Below, in pieces: positions 1-7,838 of a stretch of 64,000 bases of DNA; within the stretch, counting starts at the first letter, position 1; every line of letters begins with the position of its first letter. The notes below the pieces were generated by a model that did no database searches, was not told the origin of the DNA, and saw nothing but the letters and a program-made list of their open reading frames with translations. Source of the stretch: Fredinandcohnia aciditolerans. Its GTDB lineage: Bacteria; Bacillota; Bacilli; Bacillales; Bacillaceae_L. The stretch spans positions 242,186-306,185 of the forward strand of contig QGHH01000001.1 of assembly GCA_003640645.1 (NCBI GenBank). The letters run 5' to 3'. A program made the position numbers and the translations under genes.

Positions 1-726
1 GCAGGTAACATGAACAACATAAAGCTGAGAATTTGCAAGTCCTGCAAAGGTTGCAGCTCTTTCTGTTGCCTCCCCTTCGATTTCCTGTGGTCTCGTTAAA
101 GCATGATAGATTGGGTCTGTTTTTCCTTCACTTAATGCCTTATTTACAAGATAGTCAATTACGTCACCATTTTCAGCATGAACCATGACCAGTGCCCCTA
201 AATCCTTTGCGGCAACTAATGTTTTAAATAAAGTTTCATCATCTGCCTGAAGCACATTTTTGTATGCCATAAACACTTTAAAGGATGTAATCCCTTCATT
301 TTCAATAACGGAGGGAAGCTCTTTTAAGACAGCATCGGTTACCTCTCCGATTGAAAGGTGAAAGCCGTAATCAATTACTGCTTTCCCTTTCGACTTCTTA
401 TGCCATGTATGAATGGCATCTTTCAGGGGTTCCCCTTTATTTGACAAGCAAAAATCGATGACCGTCGTTGTGCCTCCAAAGGCAGCTGCAATTGTTCCAG
501 TTTCAAAATCATCCTTAGTAACCGTTCCCCCAAACGGCATTTCTAGATGTGTATGTGGGTCAATTCCACCTGGAAAAACATAGCACCCTTTTGCATCAAC
601 TACTTCTGCACCTTCAGTCGAAAGGTTTCTCCCAATTTGACTAATCACACCGTTTTCCACAAGAATTTCTGCTTGATAAGTATCTGCTGCTGTTACAATT
701 GTTCCATTCTTTATCACTTTTTTCAT
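1..726 (-). CDS. hydA: D-hydantoinase / dihydropyrimidinase (partial, C-terminus outside the window)
   Basis: The 242 visible N-terminal residues belong to the cyclic amidohydrolase superfamily. Dihydropyrimidinase hydrolyses 5,6-dihydrouracil/dihydrothymine to N-carbamoyl-beta-amino acids in the cytoplasm. Seen: the metal-binding DPHTHLEMPFGG motif near residue 55, the FKVFMAYK stretch near residue 150 whose lysine is normally carbamylated to bridge two zinc ions, and the HAENGD and YVVHVTC histidine motifs. The gene lies 31 bp downstream of preA in the order preT-preA-hydA, which is the reductive pyrimidine degradation pathway (reduction, then ring opening), so dihydropyrimidinase is favoured over a hydantoin-specific role. 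The ATG is preceded by GAGGGGGACTTTGG. The remaining part, and any beta-ureidopropionase, would be left of the window. Confidence 0.93.
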   Translation of the reverse strand, partial: MKKVIKNGTIVTAADTYQAEILVENGVISQIGRNLSTEGAEVVDAKGCYVFPGGIDPHTHLEMPFGGTVTKDDFETGTIAAAFGGTTTVIDFCLSNKGEPLKDAIHTWHKKSKGKAVIDYGFHLSIGEVTDAVLKELPSVIENEGITSFKVFMAYKNVLQADDETLFKTLVAAKDLGALVMVHAENGDVIDYLVNKALSEGKTDPIYHALTRPQEIEGEATERAATFAGLANSQLYVVHVTC

Positions 727-757
727 CCAAAGTCCCCCTCAAAGAACGAAATTCTAT

Positions 758-2041
758 TTATTTTACAGAGTTAATTTTACAACTAACTGCACCAAGTGCC
801 GCCTGACGCTCATTCCATGTCATTGGAGGTAAACCACTTGGAATTTCAACCATATCAATTGCCCCATCAACAGGACATACAATCGAGCATAAATTACAGC
901 CGACACAGTCTTCCTCTCTTACTTTTAAAATGCTATAGCCATTTCCATCCTTAAGCATGTCGATACATTGATGAGATGTATCTTCACATGCAATATGACA
1001 TTTATTGCAGTTTATACAAACATCATTATTAATTCGCGCTACAATTTTATAGTTAAGGTCAAGGTCCCCCCAGTCAGAATATCTAGGCACCGTTCTTCCA
1101 ACTATATCCATTACAGAAGCGATTCCTTTTTGATCCAGATAGTTATTTAACCCCTCAATCATGTCCTCAACAATCCTAAAGCCATGATGCATAGCAGCAG
1201 TACACACTTGAACCCCAGAGGCACCCATCAACATATATTCAACTGCATCTTGCCAAGTTGAAATTCCACCAATTCCTGATATTGGAATGTTTATATGGGG
1301 ACTTCTTGCACATTCAGCAACCATATTAAGGGCAATCGGCTTTACAGCTGGACCACAATATCCACCATGTGCTCCTTTCCCCCCCACATGTGGAATCGTA
1401 TTCCACGTATCTAAATCAACTCCTGCTAAACTATTAATTGTATTAATCATACTGATGGCATCGGCTCCTCCTCTAGTAGCAGCCTCTGCGGTAGCCGTGA
1501 TATCTGTTATATTAGGAGTAAGTTTCACGATAACTGGTGTTTGTGCAACTTCTTTTACCCAATAGGTTTGTTGTTCTACCAGTGAAGGTACCTGACCGGA
1601 TGCAGAACCCATCCCCCTTTCCGCCATACCATGTGGACATCCAAAATTGAGTTCTAGTCCATCTACACCTACTTCTTCAACTCTCTTTACGATTTCATGC
1701 CACTTTTCTTGTTTTGGTTCAACCATGAGTGAGGCAATGATTGTATGGTTTGGAAAGAGCTTCTTCGTTTCTTTAATTTCTTTTAAATTCACCTCTAACG
1801 GACGGTCAGAAATTAATTCAATATTGTTAAAACCTGCTACTCTTTGCCCATTAAAACTAACAGCTCCAAACCTAGAAGTAACATTTAATATGGGATCGCC
1901 TAATGTCTTCCATACTGCCCCACCCCAACCTGCATCAAATGCCCGTTGAACTTGGTAACCAGAATTTGTAGGAGGAGCAGAAGCCAACCAAAATGGATTA
2001 GGGGATTCTATCCCTGCTAAATTTATTCGTAAATCTGCCAT
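758..2041 (-). CDS. preA: NAD-dependent dihydropyrimidine dehydrogenase subunit PreA
   Basis: 427 aa. Catalytic FMN subunit that reduces uracil and thymine to dihydropyrimidines. A TIM-barrel dihydroorotate-dehydrogenase-like domain (about residues 1-310) carries the active-site loop NFGCPHGMAERGMG with the catalytic cysteine near residue 134. The C-terminal ferredoxin-like domain has two 4Fe-4S motifs, CINCNKCHIAC and CVGCNLCSIVC (about 343-400), with a normal CP ending in the second. Length is close to the E. coli PreA (about 410 aa). It sits 30 bp downstream of preT and 31 bp upstream of hydA, so the three are very probably one operon. The ATG follows an AAAGGAGGC ribosome binding site. 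Confidence 0.96.
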   Translation of the reverse strand: MADLRINLAGIESPNPFWLASAPPTNSGYQVQRAFDAGWGGAVWKTLGDPILNVTSRFGAVSFNGQRVAGFNNIELISDRPLEVNLKEIKETKKLFPNHTIIASLMVEPKQEKWHEIVKRVEEVGVDGLELNFGCPHGMAERGMGSASGQVPSLVEQQTYWVKEVAQTPVIVKLTPNITDITATAEAATRGGADAISMINTINSLAGVDLDTWNTIPHVGGKGAHGGYCGPAVKPIALNMVAECARSPHINIPISGIGGISTWQDAVEYMLMGASGVQVCTAAMHHGFRIVEDMIEGLNNYLDQKGIASVMDIVGRTVPRYSDWGDLDLNYKIVARINNDVCINCNKCHIACEDTSHQCIDMLKDGNGYSILKVREEDCVGCNLCSIVCPVDGAIDMVEIPSGLPPMTWNERQAALGAVSCKINSVK

Positions 2042-2071
2042 AGAAAAGCCTCCTTTTCACCTTTTCGTTTT

Positions 2072-3442
2072 TTAAACGATTTCGGAAACTGCACCAAACA
2101 TGACCTTATGGATCGAATATGCCGCATCCTTACCTTGCTGTGCGGCTGAGACAACCATTGCTTCTCCTTGACCCTTTCCAAAAATCACATCACCACAGGC
2201 AAAAACCTTTTTATTGGATGTTTGAAGGGTTTCATGATTGATTTTCACAACTCCCCCATTATGCTCAAGACCAAATTGTTCAATTAGCCCTGTATATCTT
2301 GTTTGACCAATGGCTTTAATTACAGCATCAACCTCTAAGATGAACTCTGAGCCCTCGATTGGTACAGGACGTCTCCGCCCATCTTTACCCGGCTCACCAA
2401 GCTCCATTTTGATGCATTCGATTGCTTTAACACAGCCTTGTTCGTCACCAATAATTTTTTTAGGCGCTGTTAGCCATCTAAATTCAACACCGTCCTGTTT
2501 GGCAAATTCATATTCAAAATCATAAGCAGTCATCTCTTCAACCGTTCTTCTATACAAGATTTTTACATTTTCAGCTCCTAATCGGACTGAACAAGTCGCT
2601 CCATCAATTGCTGTATTTCCTGCACCAATGACTACCACCCTCTTACCTAAGAAACGGTCCGAAATTGGCTTTGTTTTGGTTTCTTTTACAAAATCGATGG
2701 CATCGTATACTCCATCCAAATCTTCACCATCAATACCAAGTGAAGGTACTTTTGACATCCCAATTGCTAGAATCACAGCATCGAAGTTAGTAAGAATTTC
2801 ATCTACCGAAATATCCTCTCCAACTCTAGTATTGGTTTGAATTTTTACTTCTAAGCTTTCTACCTGCCTAACCTCCCAGAATGAAATGTTCTGCGGAAGC
2901 CTAAATGAGACAATTCCGTAAGTGTTTAAACCTCCAGCATTTTCCGCTGCCTCAAAAATAGTAACATCGTAACCGAGTAATCCTAGTTCTCTTGCTGCCG
3001 AAAGACCAGCAGGACCACCCCCAACAATTGCAACTGTTTTTCCATTTTTCTTTCCTGGTTCGAATAGTACCTGTTCATTTCGTATAGCCCAGTCTGTCGC
3101 GTATCTTTGTAAGTTACCTATCATGATAGGTTTTGTAGAACGATTTAAAACACATGCTCCTTCACAAAGTTCCTCTGTTGGGCAAACGCGAGCACAGCTA
3201 GCACCGATAGGATTTGATTTCATTATCGTTTTTGCTGATCCTTTTATATTTCCAGAAGCGATTTTTTTAATAAAGGTAGGGATATCAATACCGGTAGGGC
3301 AAGCAGTAATACAAGGGGCGTCATAGCAATAAAGGCAACGATTCGATTCTTCAATGGCTTCGCGGTCAGTTAATCCAGGGTTCACTTCATTGAAATTCAT
3401 TTTTAAATTCTGATAGGATATTCTTGTGTTTGAAAGACTCAT
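2072..3442 (-). CDS. preT: NAD-dependent dihydropyrimidine dehydrogenase subunit PreT
   Basis: 456 aa, the FAD/Fe-S electron-transfer partner of PreA; related to the small subunit of glutamate synthase. The N-terminus carries the twin cysteine cluster motif (CLYCYDAPCITACP, then CARVCPTEELCEGAC). It is followed by an FAD-binding GGGPAGLSAAREL Rossmann motif (about 140-155) and an NADH-binding VVVIGAGNTAIDGA motif (about 270). The frame stays open 19 codons further upstream, but the ATG at 3442 is preceded by AAAGGAGGTAAATCT and gives the usual N-terminus, so it is preferred. First gene of the preT-preA-hydA operon. A cre-like site lies about 75 bp upstream of the start. Confidence 0.95.
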   Translation of the reverse strand: MSLSNTRISYQNLKMNFNEVNPGLTDREAIEESNRCLYCYDAPCITACPTGIDIPTFIKKIASGNIKGSAKTIMKSNPIGASCARVCPTEELCEGACVLNRSTKPIMIGNLQRYATDWAIRNEQVLFEPGKKNGKTVAIVGGGPAGLSAARELGLLGYDVTIFEAAENAGGLNTYGIVSFRLPQNISFWEVRQVESLEVKIQTNTRVGEDISVDEILTNFDAVILAIGMSKVPSLGIDGEDLDGVYDAIDFVKETKTKPISDRFLGKRVVVIGAGNTAIDGATCSVRLGAENVKILYRRTVEEMTAYDFEYEFAKQDGVEFRWLTAPKKIIGDEQGCVKAIECIKMELGEPGKDGRRRPVPIEGSEFILEVDAVIKAIGQTRYTGLIEQFGLEHNGGVVKINHETLQTSNKKVFACGDVIFGKGQGEAMVVSAAQQGKDAAYSIHKVMFGAVSEIV

Positions 3443-3517
3443 AGATTTACCTCCTTTATATAGTGGAAGTTGCAATATCTTAAGGCCACAACATTGCAAC
3501 TAAATAAACCTATAAAT

Positions 3518-3531
3518 AGAAAGCGTTTTCA
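3518..3531 (-). promoter_or_regulatory. CcpA catabolite-responsive element (cre)-like site upstream of preT
   Basis: Read on the minus strand the site is TGAAAACGCTTTCT, matching the Bacillus cre consensus TGNAARCGNWWWCA at 13 of 14 positions (last base T instead of A). It lies about 75 bp before the preT start codon, in the 5' region of the pyrimidine-degradation operon. The inference is glucose repression of pyrimidine catabolism by CcpA. No convincing -35/-10 pair was identified beside it. Confidence 0.5.
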
Positions 3532-3685
3532 ATAAATAATAGTATTAACTGCCCTTATTTATGACTAAGCTGGAGCAGTTGTCCGAAAAATACGAACTTT
3601 ATGTCTATTTTACTTATTACCTAGTATGATTGCATTATACAGAGTGTTAAAAGATAAAAGCTGTTTTCTACTCATAATGTAAAAG

Positions 3686-3717
3686 ACAAAAAGGAAGAAA
3701 TCGATTTGATTTCTTCC
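3686..3717 (-). terminator. Rho-independent terminator after the DUF5667-like gene
   Basis: A 10-bp perfect stem, GGAAGAAATC / GATTTCTTCC, with a 5-nt loop. On the minus strand it is followed by TTTTTG. It lies about 25 bp past the stop codon of the frameshifted gene. Confidence 0.8.
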
Positions 3718-3741
3718 CTTGAATAAATAATCCGTTACATA

Positions 3742-4936
3742 TTAGTTTTGTCCGTTTCCATTTTTACCTTGGCTGTTACCATTGCCTTGACCTTTACCGT
3801 TGTTAGCTTTGCTTTGGCCATTGTTTTTGTTCGCATGATTATTATTTTTATGTTCTTTTGCTTCTTTTTGTTTTTCAGTCTTTTTAACTTGTGCTTGTTG
3901 TTTTTTCTCTTGTGACTTTTCAAGAGCTTGGTCACGCTTTTCGTTTACTTTTACTTGTTTCTTCTCTACTACTGGAGCAGCAACTACTGGTTGTACATCT
4001 GTTTCAGTTGTTTCTTCCACTACTGGCTCAACAGCTACATCTTCAGCTACTACTTCTTCCTCAACAACTGGTACTTCAGTTAATTTTTGGATCGCTTCAT
4101 TTTCATGCTTAGCTTCAAACTTTTCTGACTTTTTCTCAAGTTTTGCAAGCTTCTTATCTAATTTTGCAAATGATTTTTGAATATTTTTCATTAACGCTTT
4201 TTGAGCGGTTGGATTTTTAATATTTGCTAGTGCTGCCGTTAATGCGTCAATGTTATTTGCAAGCTTCACTTCAACTTCTGTGCCTTCTTCTAAATCAACA
4301 GTTACTTCTTCTTCAAACTACTAAATCTTCTTCAGTTTTTTCTTCTTCAACAGAATCTTTTTCTATAGCTTCTGTTTCTTCGTCGGAAACCTCTTCAGCT
4401 TCTGGTAGAGTATCAGTTGCAGCTTCTTGAGTTTCAATTGCTTTTTGAAGTAACTCTTCAGCTTCTTCTGTTTTACCTTTAACTAATAATGCATTTGCTT
4501 CCGCGATACGCTCTGCAGCGAAATCAGCTAGAAGTTTTGCTTCCTTGTAATCATCCACTGTTACTGCAAGACGTACTTTTTCAATCATTTGTTTCACAAA
4601 GTAAAAGAAATCTCCAGGTACTAAAGGTGATGTTTCTTCAGCTTGAACTTCCTCCTCAGTTGACTCTTTTTCAGTATTTTCTTTATTTTCATTTGATTCT
4701 ACATCTTCAGTAGCTTCTTCCCCTGCCACTTCTTGGCCAATGTTTTCTTCTACAATCTCTTCTTCAGAAGCCCCGTAGTTTACTGGAATTTCTTCTACAA
4801 CCATTTCTTCCGCAACAACTGTATCTTGCTCAGTTCCTTTCTCATTTGCAAAAGCGGCTGGTGTTGCTATTGATAAAATAAGTGCGGATGCTACTGTGCC
4901 ACTTACAATCGTTTTCTTGAAATTCTGTTTCGTCAT
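3742..4936 (-). pseudogene. Secreted DUF5667-like acidic/coiled-coil protein, split by a one-base frameshift
   Basis: Two adjacent minus-strand reading frames are one gene. The upstream part (4936 to 4313, 207 aa) starts with a signal peptide (ILSIATPAAFA-N), followed by a very Glu-rich linker and the segment PGDFFYFVKQMIEKVRLAVTVD, which is characteristic of Gram-positive DUF5667 proteins. It ends EEDLVV-stop. The downstream part continues in the +1 frame with an acidic stretch, then a Lys/Glu coiled coil (AKLDKKLAKLEKKSEK) and a Lys/Gln/Asn-rich tail ending GNGNSQGKNGNGQN. At the junction (about 4313-4318) the mRNA reads GTAGTTTGAAGAAGAAG. Removing one T from TTT restores VVEEEVTVDLEEG in one continuous frame of about 398 aa. 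It is either a real inactivation or a single-base assembly error. Low-complexity composition suggests a cell-envelope or matrix role; no enzymatic motif is seen. Confidence 0.75.
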
Positions 4937-5060
4937 TTATGTGATCCCCCTATTTATAAATTACGTTAAAAGCAATTCGACGAAAGCTGACAAATATATG
5001 TCCGTTTATCACTTAAAAAATAATAGATGATTCAAAAGTTTATTGAAATGTAAAAAAATT

Positions 5061-5093
5061 ACAAAAGACCTAGTGCAATTAGCACTAGGTCTT
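5061..5093 (-). terminator. Rho-independent terminator after mnmH
   Basis: A 12-bp perfect stem, AAGACCTAGTGC / GCACTAGGTCTT, with a 5-nt loop. On the minus strand it is followed by TTGTAATTTTTTT. It starts about 11 bp downstream of the mnmH stop codon. Confidence 0.88.
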
Positions 5094-5103
5094 AGTTACT
5101 TCA

Positions 5104-6168
5104 TTAGGACTTTGTTGGTGACTTTAACATTTTTTCTGTAATAAGCTCTTTAATTAATTGGGTAGCTTCTTCTACTTTTTTCACATGCAGTACTTTGCTT
5201 CGGTCCACTGGTATTTGTTCCGCTGTGTAGTGATACCTTGGATCATAATAATATTCTAATAATAGTTTCACGGCTGAATGATAATCTCCGGATTCAAGAT
5301 CTTTCTCAATCCGTGTTGCAATTGGAGTATGAATTCTCCTTTTGATGCGTTGGAAGGCAGCCATACAATCGTTTGGAAACTCCCATGGACGGTAATCTTC
5401 TAAAATGTTCAACACGCGCTCCTCCATCGGCAGGTCAACAAAAATATGGTATCCTTCTTCCTTTAATTTCAGTAAAAAGTCAGGTAGAGTCGCACGTCCA
5501 ACACGTTTGCTTTCAGCCTCCAACAATACATATGGTGATTTTTTTATCTGCAGAATCCGTTCTACAAGCATCAAGTCAAACACTTTTTGGTTATGTGGCT
5601 GCTTCCCAATCATCCCAAAAACCGAACCACGATGGTTTGCCATCCCTTCTAAATCAAGAACAGGATATCCTTTACCTTGAAGCTCATTTAAAATTTTTGT
5701 TTTCCCGGAGCCTGTGTATCCATTAATGACCAATGCCTTTGGTTTAAAATCGGTGGCAACCTCTTCTAGTTTTTCTACCACCCATTCTCGATACCCGCGA
5801 ATTCCCCCGATAAGTCTTTTCGCGCTGATTCCCATTAAATCAATAAGGGTTGCTGATGTTTTACTACGCATTCCTCCGCGCCAACAGTAAACAACCTTTT
5901 CATCTTCTGGGAGTTTCGAAAACTCTTTTATAAAATTAGGAAGCTTGGCAGAAACAATTTCAAGTCCTTTTTCCTTAGCTGCGTCTGGACTGATTTGTTT
6001 GTAAACTGTTCCAATTTCTGCACGTTCTTCATCCGTAAAAATGGGGATATTTACACTACCAGGTATATTCGATTCTCCAAATTCAGAAGGGGAACGCACA
6101 TCAACAATGGCTATCGGTTTCTCCTTCTGTAATTCCCGTAATTCTTCAACAGAAATATCTTGAAACAT
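5104..6168 (-). CDS. mnmH: tRNA 2-selenouridine synthase MnmH (SelU)
   Basis: 354 aa. MnmH replaces sulfur by selenium, via a geranylated intermediate, in the 2-thiouridine at the wobble position of tRNAs for Lys, Glu and Gln. An N-terminal rhodanese domain (1-135) has the active-site loop VYCWRGGMRS, with the essential cysteine near residue 97. A C-terminal P-loop domain begins at INGYTGSGKTKIL (about 148-160). Length matches the family (E. coli 364 aa). The gene appears monocistronic, flanked by a strong terminator and the 6191-6497 repeat element. No selD is visible in this window. Without selenophosphate supply the enzyme could still make geranylated or 2-thiouridine tRNA, so the selenium step is inferred from the family. 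Confidence 0.93.
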   Translation of the reverse strand: MFQDISVEELRELQKEKPIAIVDVRSPSEFGESNIPGSVNIPIFTDEERAEIGTVYKQISPDAAKEKGLEIVSAKLPNFIKEFSKLPEDEKVVYCWRGGMRSKTSATLIDLMGISAKRLIGGIRGYREWVVEKLEEVATDFKPKALVINGYTGSGKTKILNELQGKGYPVLDLEGMANHRGSVFGMIGKQPHNQKVFDLMLVERILQIKKSPYVLLEAESKRVGRATLPDFLLKLKEEGYHIFVDLPMEERVLNILEDYRPWEFPNDCMAAFQRIKRRIHTPIATRIEKDLESGDYHSAVKLLLEYYYDPRYHYTAEQIPVDRSKVLHVKKVEEATQLIKELITEKMLKSPTKS

Positions 6169-6190
6169 TTATTTTCTTCCCTTCTAATAT

Positions 6191-6497
6191 ATGTTCAAAT
6201 TGGAAGGTGAAAAGGACCACGTAAGCGATGGCGCCACGTCCTGTGGCGACGCCGACACTAGCACATCCTGTGCGAAAGTTCGAAGCGGCGCAGTTTTGAG
6301 TAGTGGAACGTATGTTACTGATACGTGAGCAGACATTTTGCACGCCGTAAGAGTGGTTTTCTTTTCCAAGGAACGGAAAAAACAAGCCAACGAACTTCCA
6401 CAGGATGTGGTGACTTCCAAGTTCGACACAGGACGTGTCGGTAGTTAGTCGAAGTTCCTCTATCGAAGTGTCAATTTTCACCGGACTATTTGAACAT
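6191..6497. repeat. MITE-like palindromic intergenic element with four 5-nt-loop hairpins
   Basis: The element fills most of the space between the divergent mnmH and cdaR-like genes. It is bounded by a perfect 10-bp terminal inverted repeat, ATGTTCAAAT / ATTTGAACAT, continued imperfectly inward (GGTGAAAA on both arms). Inside are four copies of the 11-mer CAC(A/G)TCCTGTG, two in each orientation. Each is the centre of a hairpin with a 5-nt loop: 6232-6248, 6261-6273, 6398-6410 and 6424-6440. GC content is visibly higher than in the flanks. No transposase and no clear target-site duplication were seen. Open frames across it on the minus strand are side effects of the palindromes. It resembles non-autonomous REP/MITE-type elements of Bacillus; copy number elsewhere cannot be judged here. 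Confidence 0.7.
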
Positions 6498-6643
6498 CCC
6501 TTCCAAAGTGTCTATCTACACTATTTCCACATTCTTTCTCTCCTATTATAAAACAGAATAACTTCTTTAGCTTAAAAGATGCAATTACATTATTTTTTTG
6601 AAATGATAGAATGAATATAATGATTGATTTCGGAGGAATCTTT

Positions 6644-7747
6644 ATGCTTATACCATCCCTTGCTAAAAAAATTATTAAAGAAGTACGTAGATTAATTGAT
6701 GAAGATATTATTATCGTAGATATTTCGGGAATGATTATTGCCAGTACGGATTCAAGTCGAATCGGAAGCTTTCACGAAGGTGCCCTCCTTTCAAGTAGGG
6801 AACAAAAGAAAATGATCATCACAAAAGACTTGGAAAATCACCTGAAAGGGGTAAAGGCTGGCATCAATTTACCCATTCTTTATCAGCACAATGTTGTTGG
6901 GGTAATCGGTATAACTGGAAACCCTGAAAAAGTATCCTCATACGGGGAGCTCTTGAAAAAAATGACGGAGCTATTAATCCAAGAGAGCTATTATGCTGAG
7001 CAAATGGAATTAGAGTCTCGAGCACTTGAAACCTTTGTGTTTGATTGGCTTCACATTAATGAAAAAACCCCAGAGTTTGTTAAGCGTGCAGAGCATTTGA
7101 ATATTGATCTTAATCTTGAACGTCAAGTGGTAATGGGCTTCATTAAGAGTGAAACAGAAATTCCACTCCGGGATATATCCAATCACTTGCAACAAAGTTC
7201 ATTTTTAAAAGAGAACGAAATTTTTGTCAGATGGGGAAACGAACGTTTCCTACTCCTATTAACTGACCGTTCAAAAGAGCAAACACAAAACATCCTTCAA
7301 TTAATTAAAAGAAATTTAGAAGATAGTTTTACTGTAAAGATATCGTTTGGAGTTGGGAGCGAGGAACCTTTGCTAAAAAAATCTTTTGAGGAAGCTGAAC
7401 GCGCTCTTAAAGTTGCAAAACGAAAAAATTCAATCCAATTCGATGATGACTTAACGTTGGATATGCTCACCCATGAAATCAGTAGCAGCGTGCAGATGGA
7501 ATTTGTTAATCGTACAATAGTTCATCTTCAGAAAGATCTTGATTTATTGAAGACTTTACTTGAATTTATTCAACAAAATCAATCTATTAAAGAAACTGCG
7601 GATTCTCTCCATATCCATGTTAATACTTTGTCCTACCGTTTTAACAAAATAGAAGAACTTACTGGCTTACATCCAAAAAACTTCACTGACTTAGCTGCGC
7701 TTTATCTTGGAATCTTATTTCTGGATGATTCAACAAAATTAATGTAA
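6644..7747 (+). CDS. CdaR/PucR-family sugar diacid-type transcriptional regulator
   Basis: 367 aa. The N-terminal sugar-diacid recognition domain (about 1-135, LIPSLAKKIIKEVRRLIDEDIIIVDISG) is followed by a degenerate GGDEF-like middle region. The C-terminal PucR-type helix-turn-helix (about 300-360) reads LLEFIQQNQSIKETADSLHIHVNTLSYRFNKIEELTG. The start at 6644 is chosen because it follows CGGAGGAATCTTT; an earlier in-frame ATG at 6611 lacks a ribosome binding site. It is transcribed toward glcD-glcF and separated from them by a terminator, a layout usual for a local activator of glycolate/glycerate use. It is probably an activator responding to glycolate or a related hydroxy acid, by analogy with CdaR; the ligand is not determined by the sequence. 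Confidence 0.9.
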   Translation: MLIPSLAKKIIKEVRRLIDEDIIIVDISGMIIASTDSSRIGSFHEGALLSSREQKKMIITKDLENHLKGVKAGINLPILYQHNVVGVIGITGNPEKVSSYGELLKKMTELLIQESYYAEQMELESRALETFVFDWLHINEKTPEFVKRAEHLNIDLNLERQVVMGFIKSETEIPLRDISNHLQQSSFLKENEIFVRWGNERFLLLLTDRSKEQTQNILQLIKRNLEDSFTVKISFGVGSEEPLLKKSFEEAERALKVAKRKNSIQFDDDLTLDMLTHEISSSVQMEFVNRTIVHLQKDLDLLKTLLEFIQQNQSIKETADSLHIHVNTLSYRFNKIEELTGLHPKNFTDLAALYLGILFLDDSTKLM

Positions 7748-7778
7748 TAGTTACATATTTTTTTGTAGATTTCTACAT

Positions 7779-7801
7779 AGCGGAATGATCCGCTTTTTTT
7801 T
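7779..7801 (+). terminator. Rho-independent terminator between the regulator and glcD
   Basis: A 6-bp stem, AGCGGA / TCCGCT, with a 4-nt loop, followed directly by eight T residues. It separates the regulator transcript from glcDF, or attenuates read-through. Confidence 0.8.
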
Positions 7802-7838
7802 ATGCTTATTAATAAGAAGATTTTTTGGAGGCGTTCTC

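Noticed and set aside
4313-4318. Programmed +1 frameshift of the prfB type (GTT TGA)
   Set aside because: No Shine-Dalgarno-like stimulator at the right distance, the slip codon is not CTT, and simple removal of one T from TTT explains the data; an indel is the plainer reading.
6146-6481. Open frames of 81 and 111 codons on the minus strand
   Set aside because: They lie inside the palindromic repeat element, have biased composition and no ribosome binding site.
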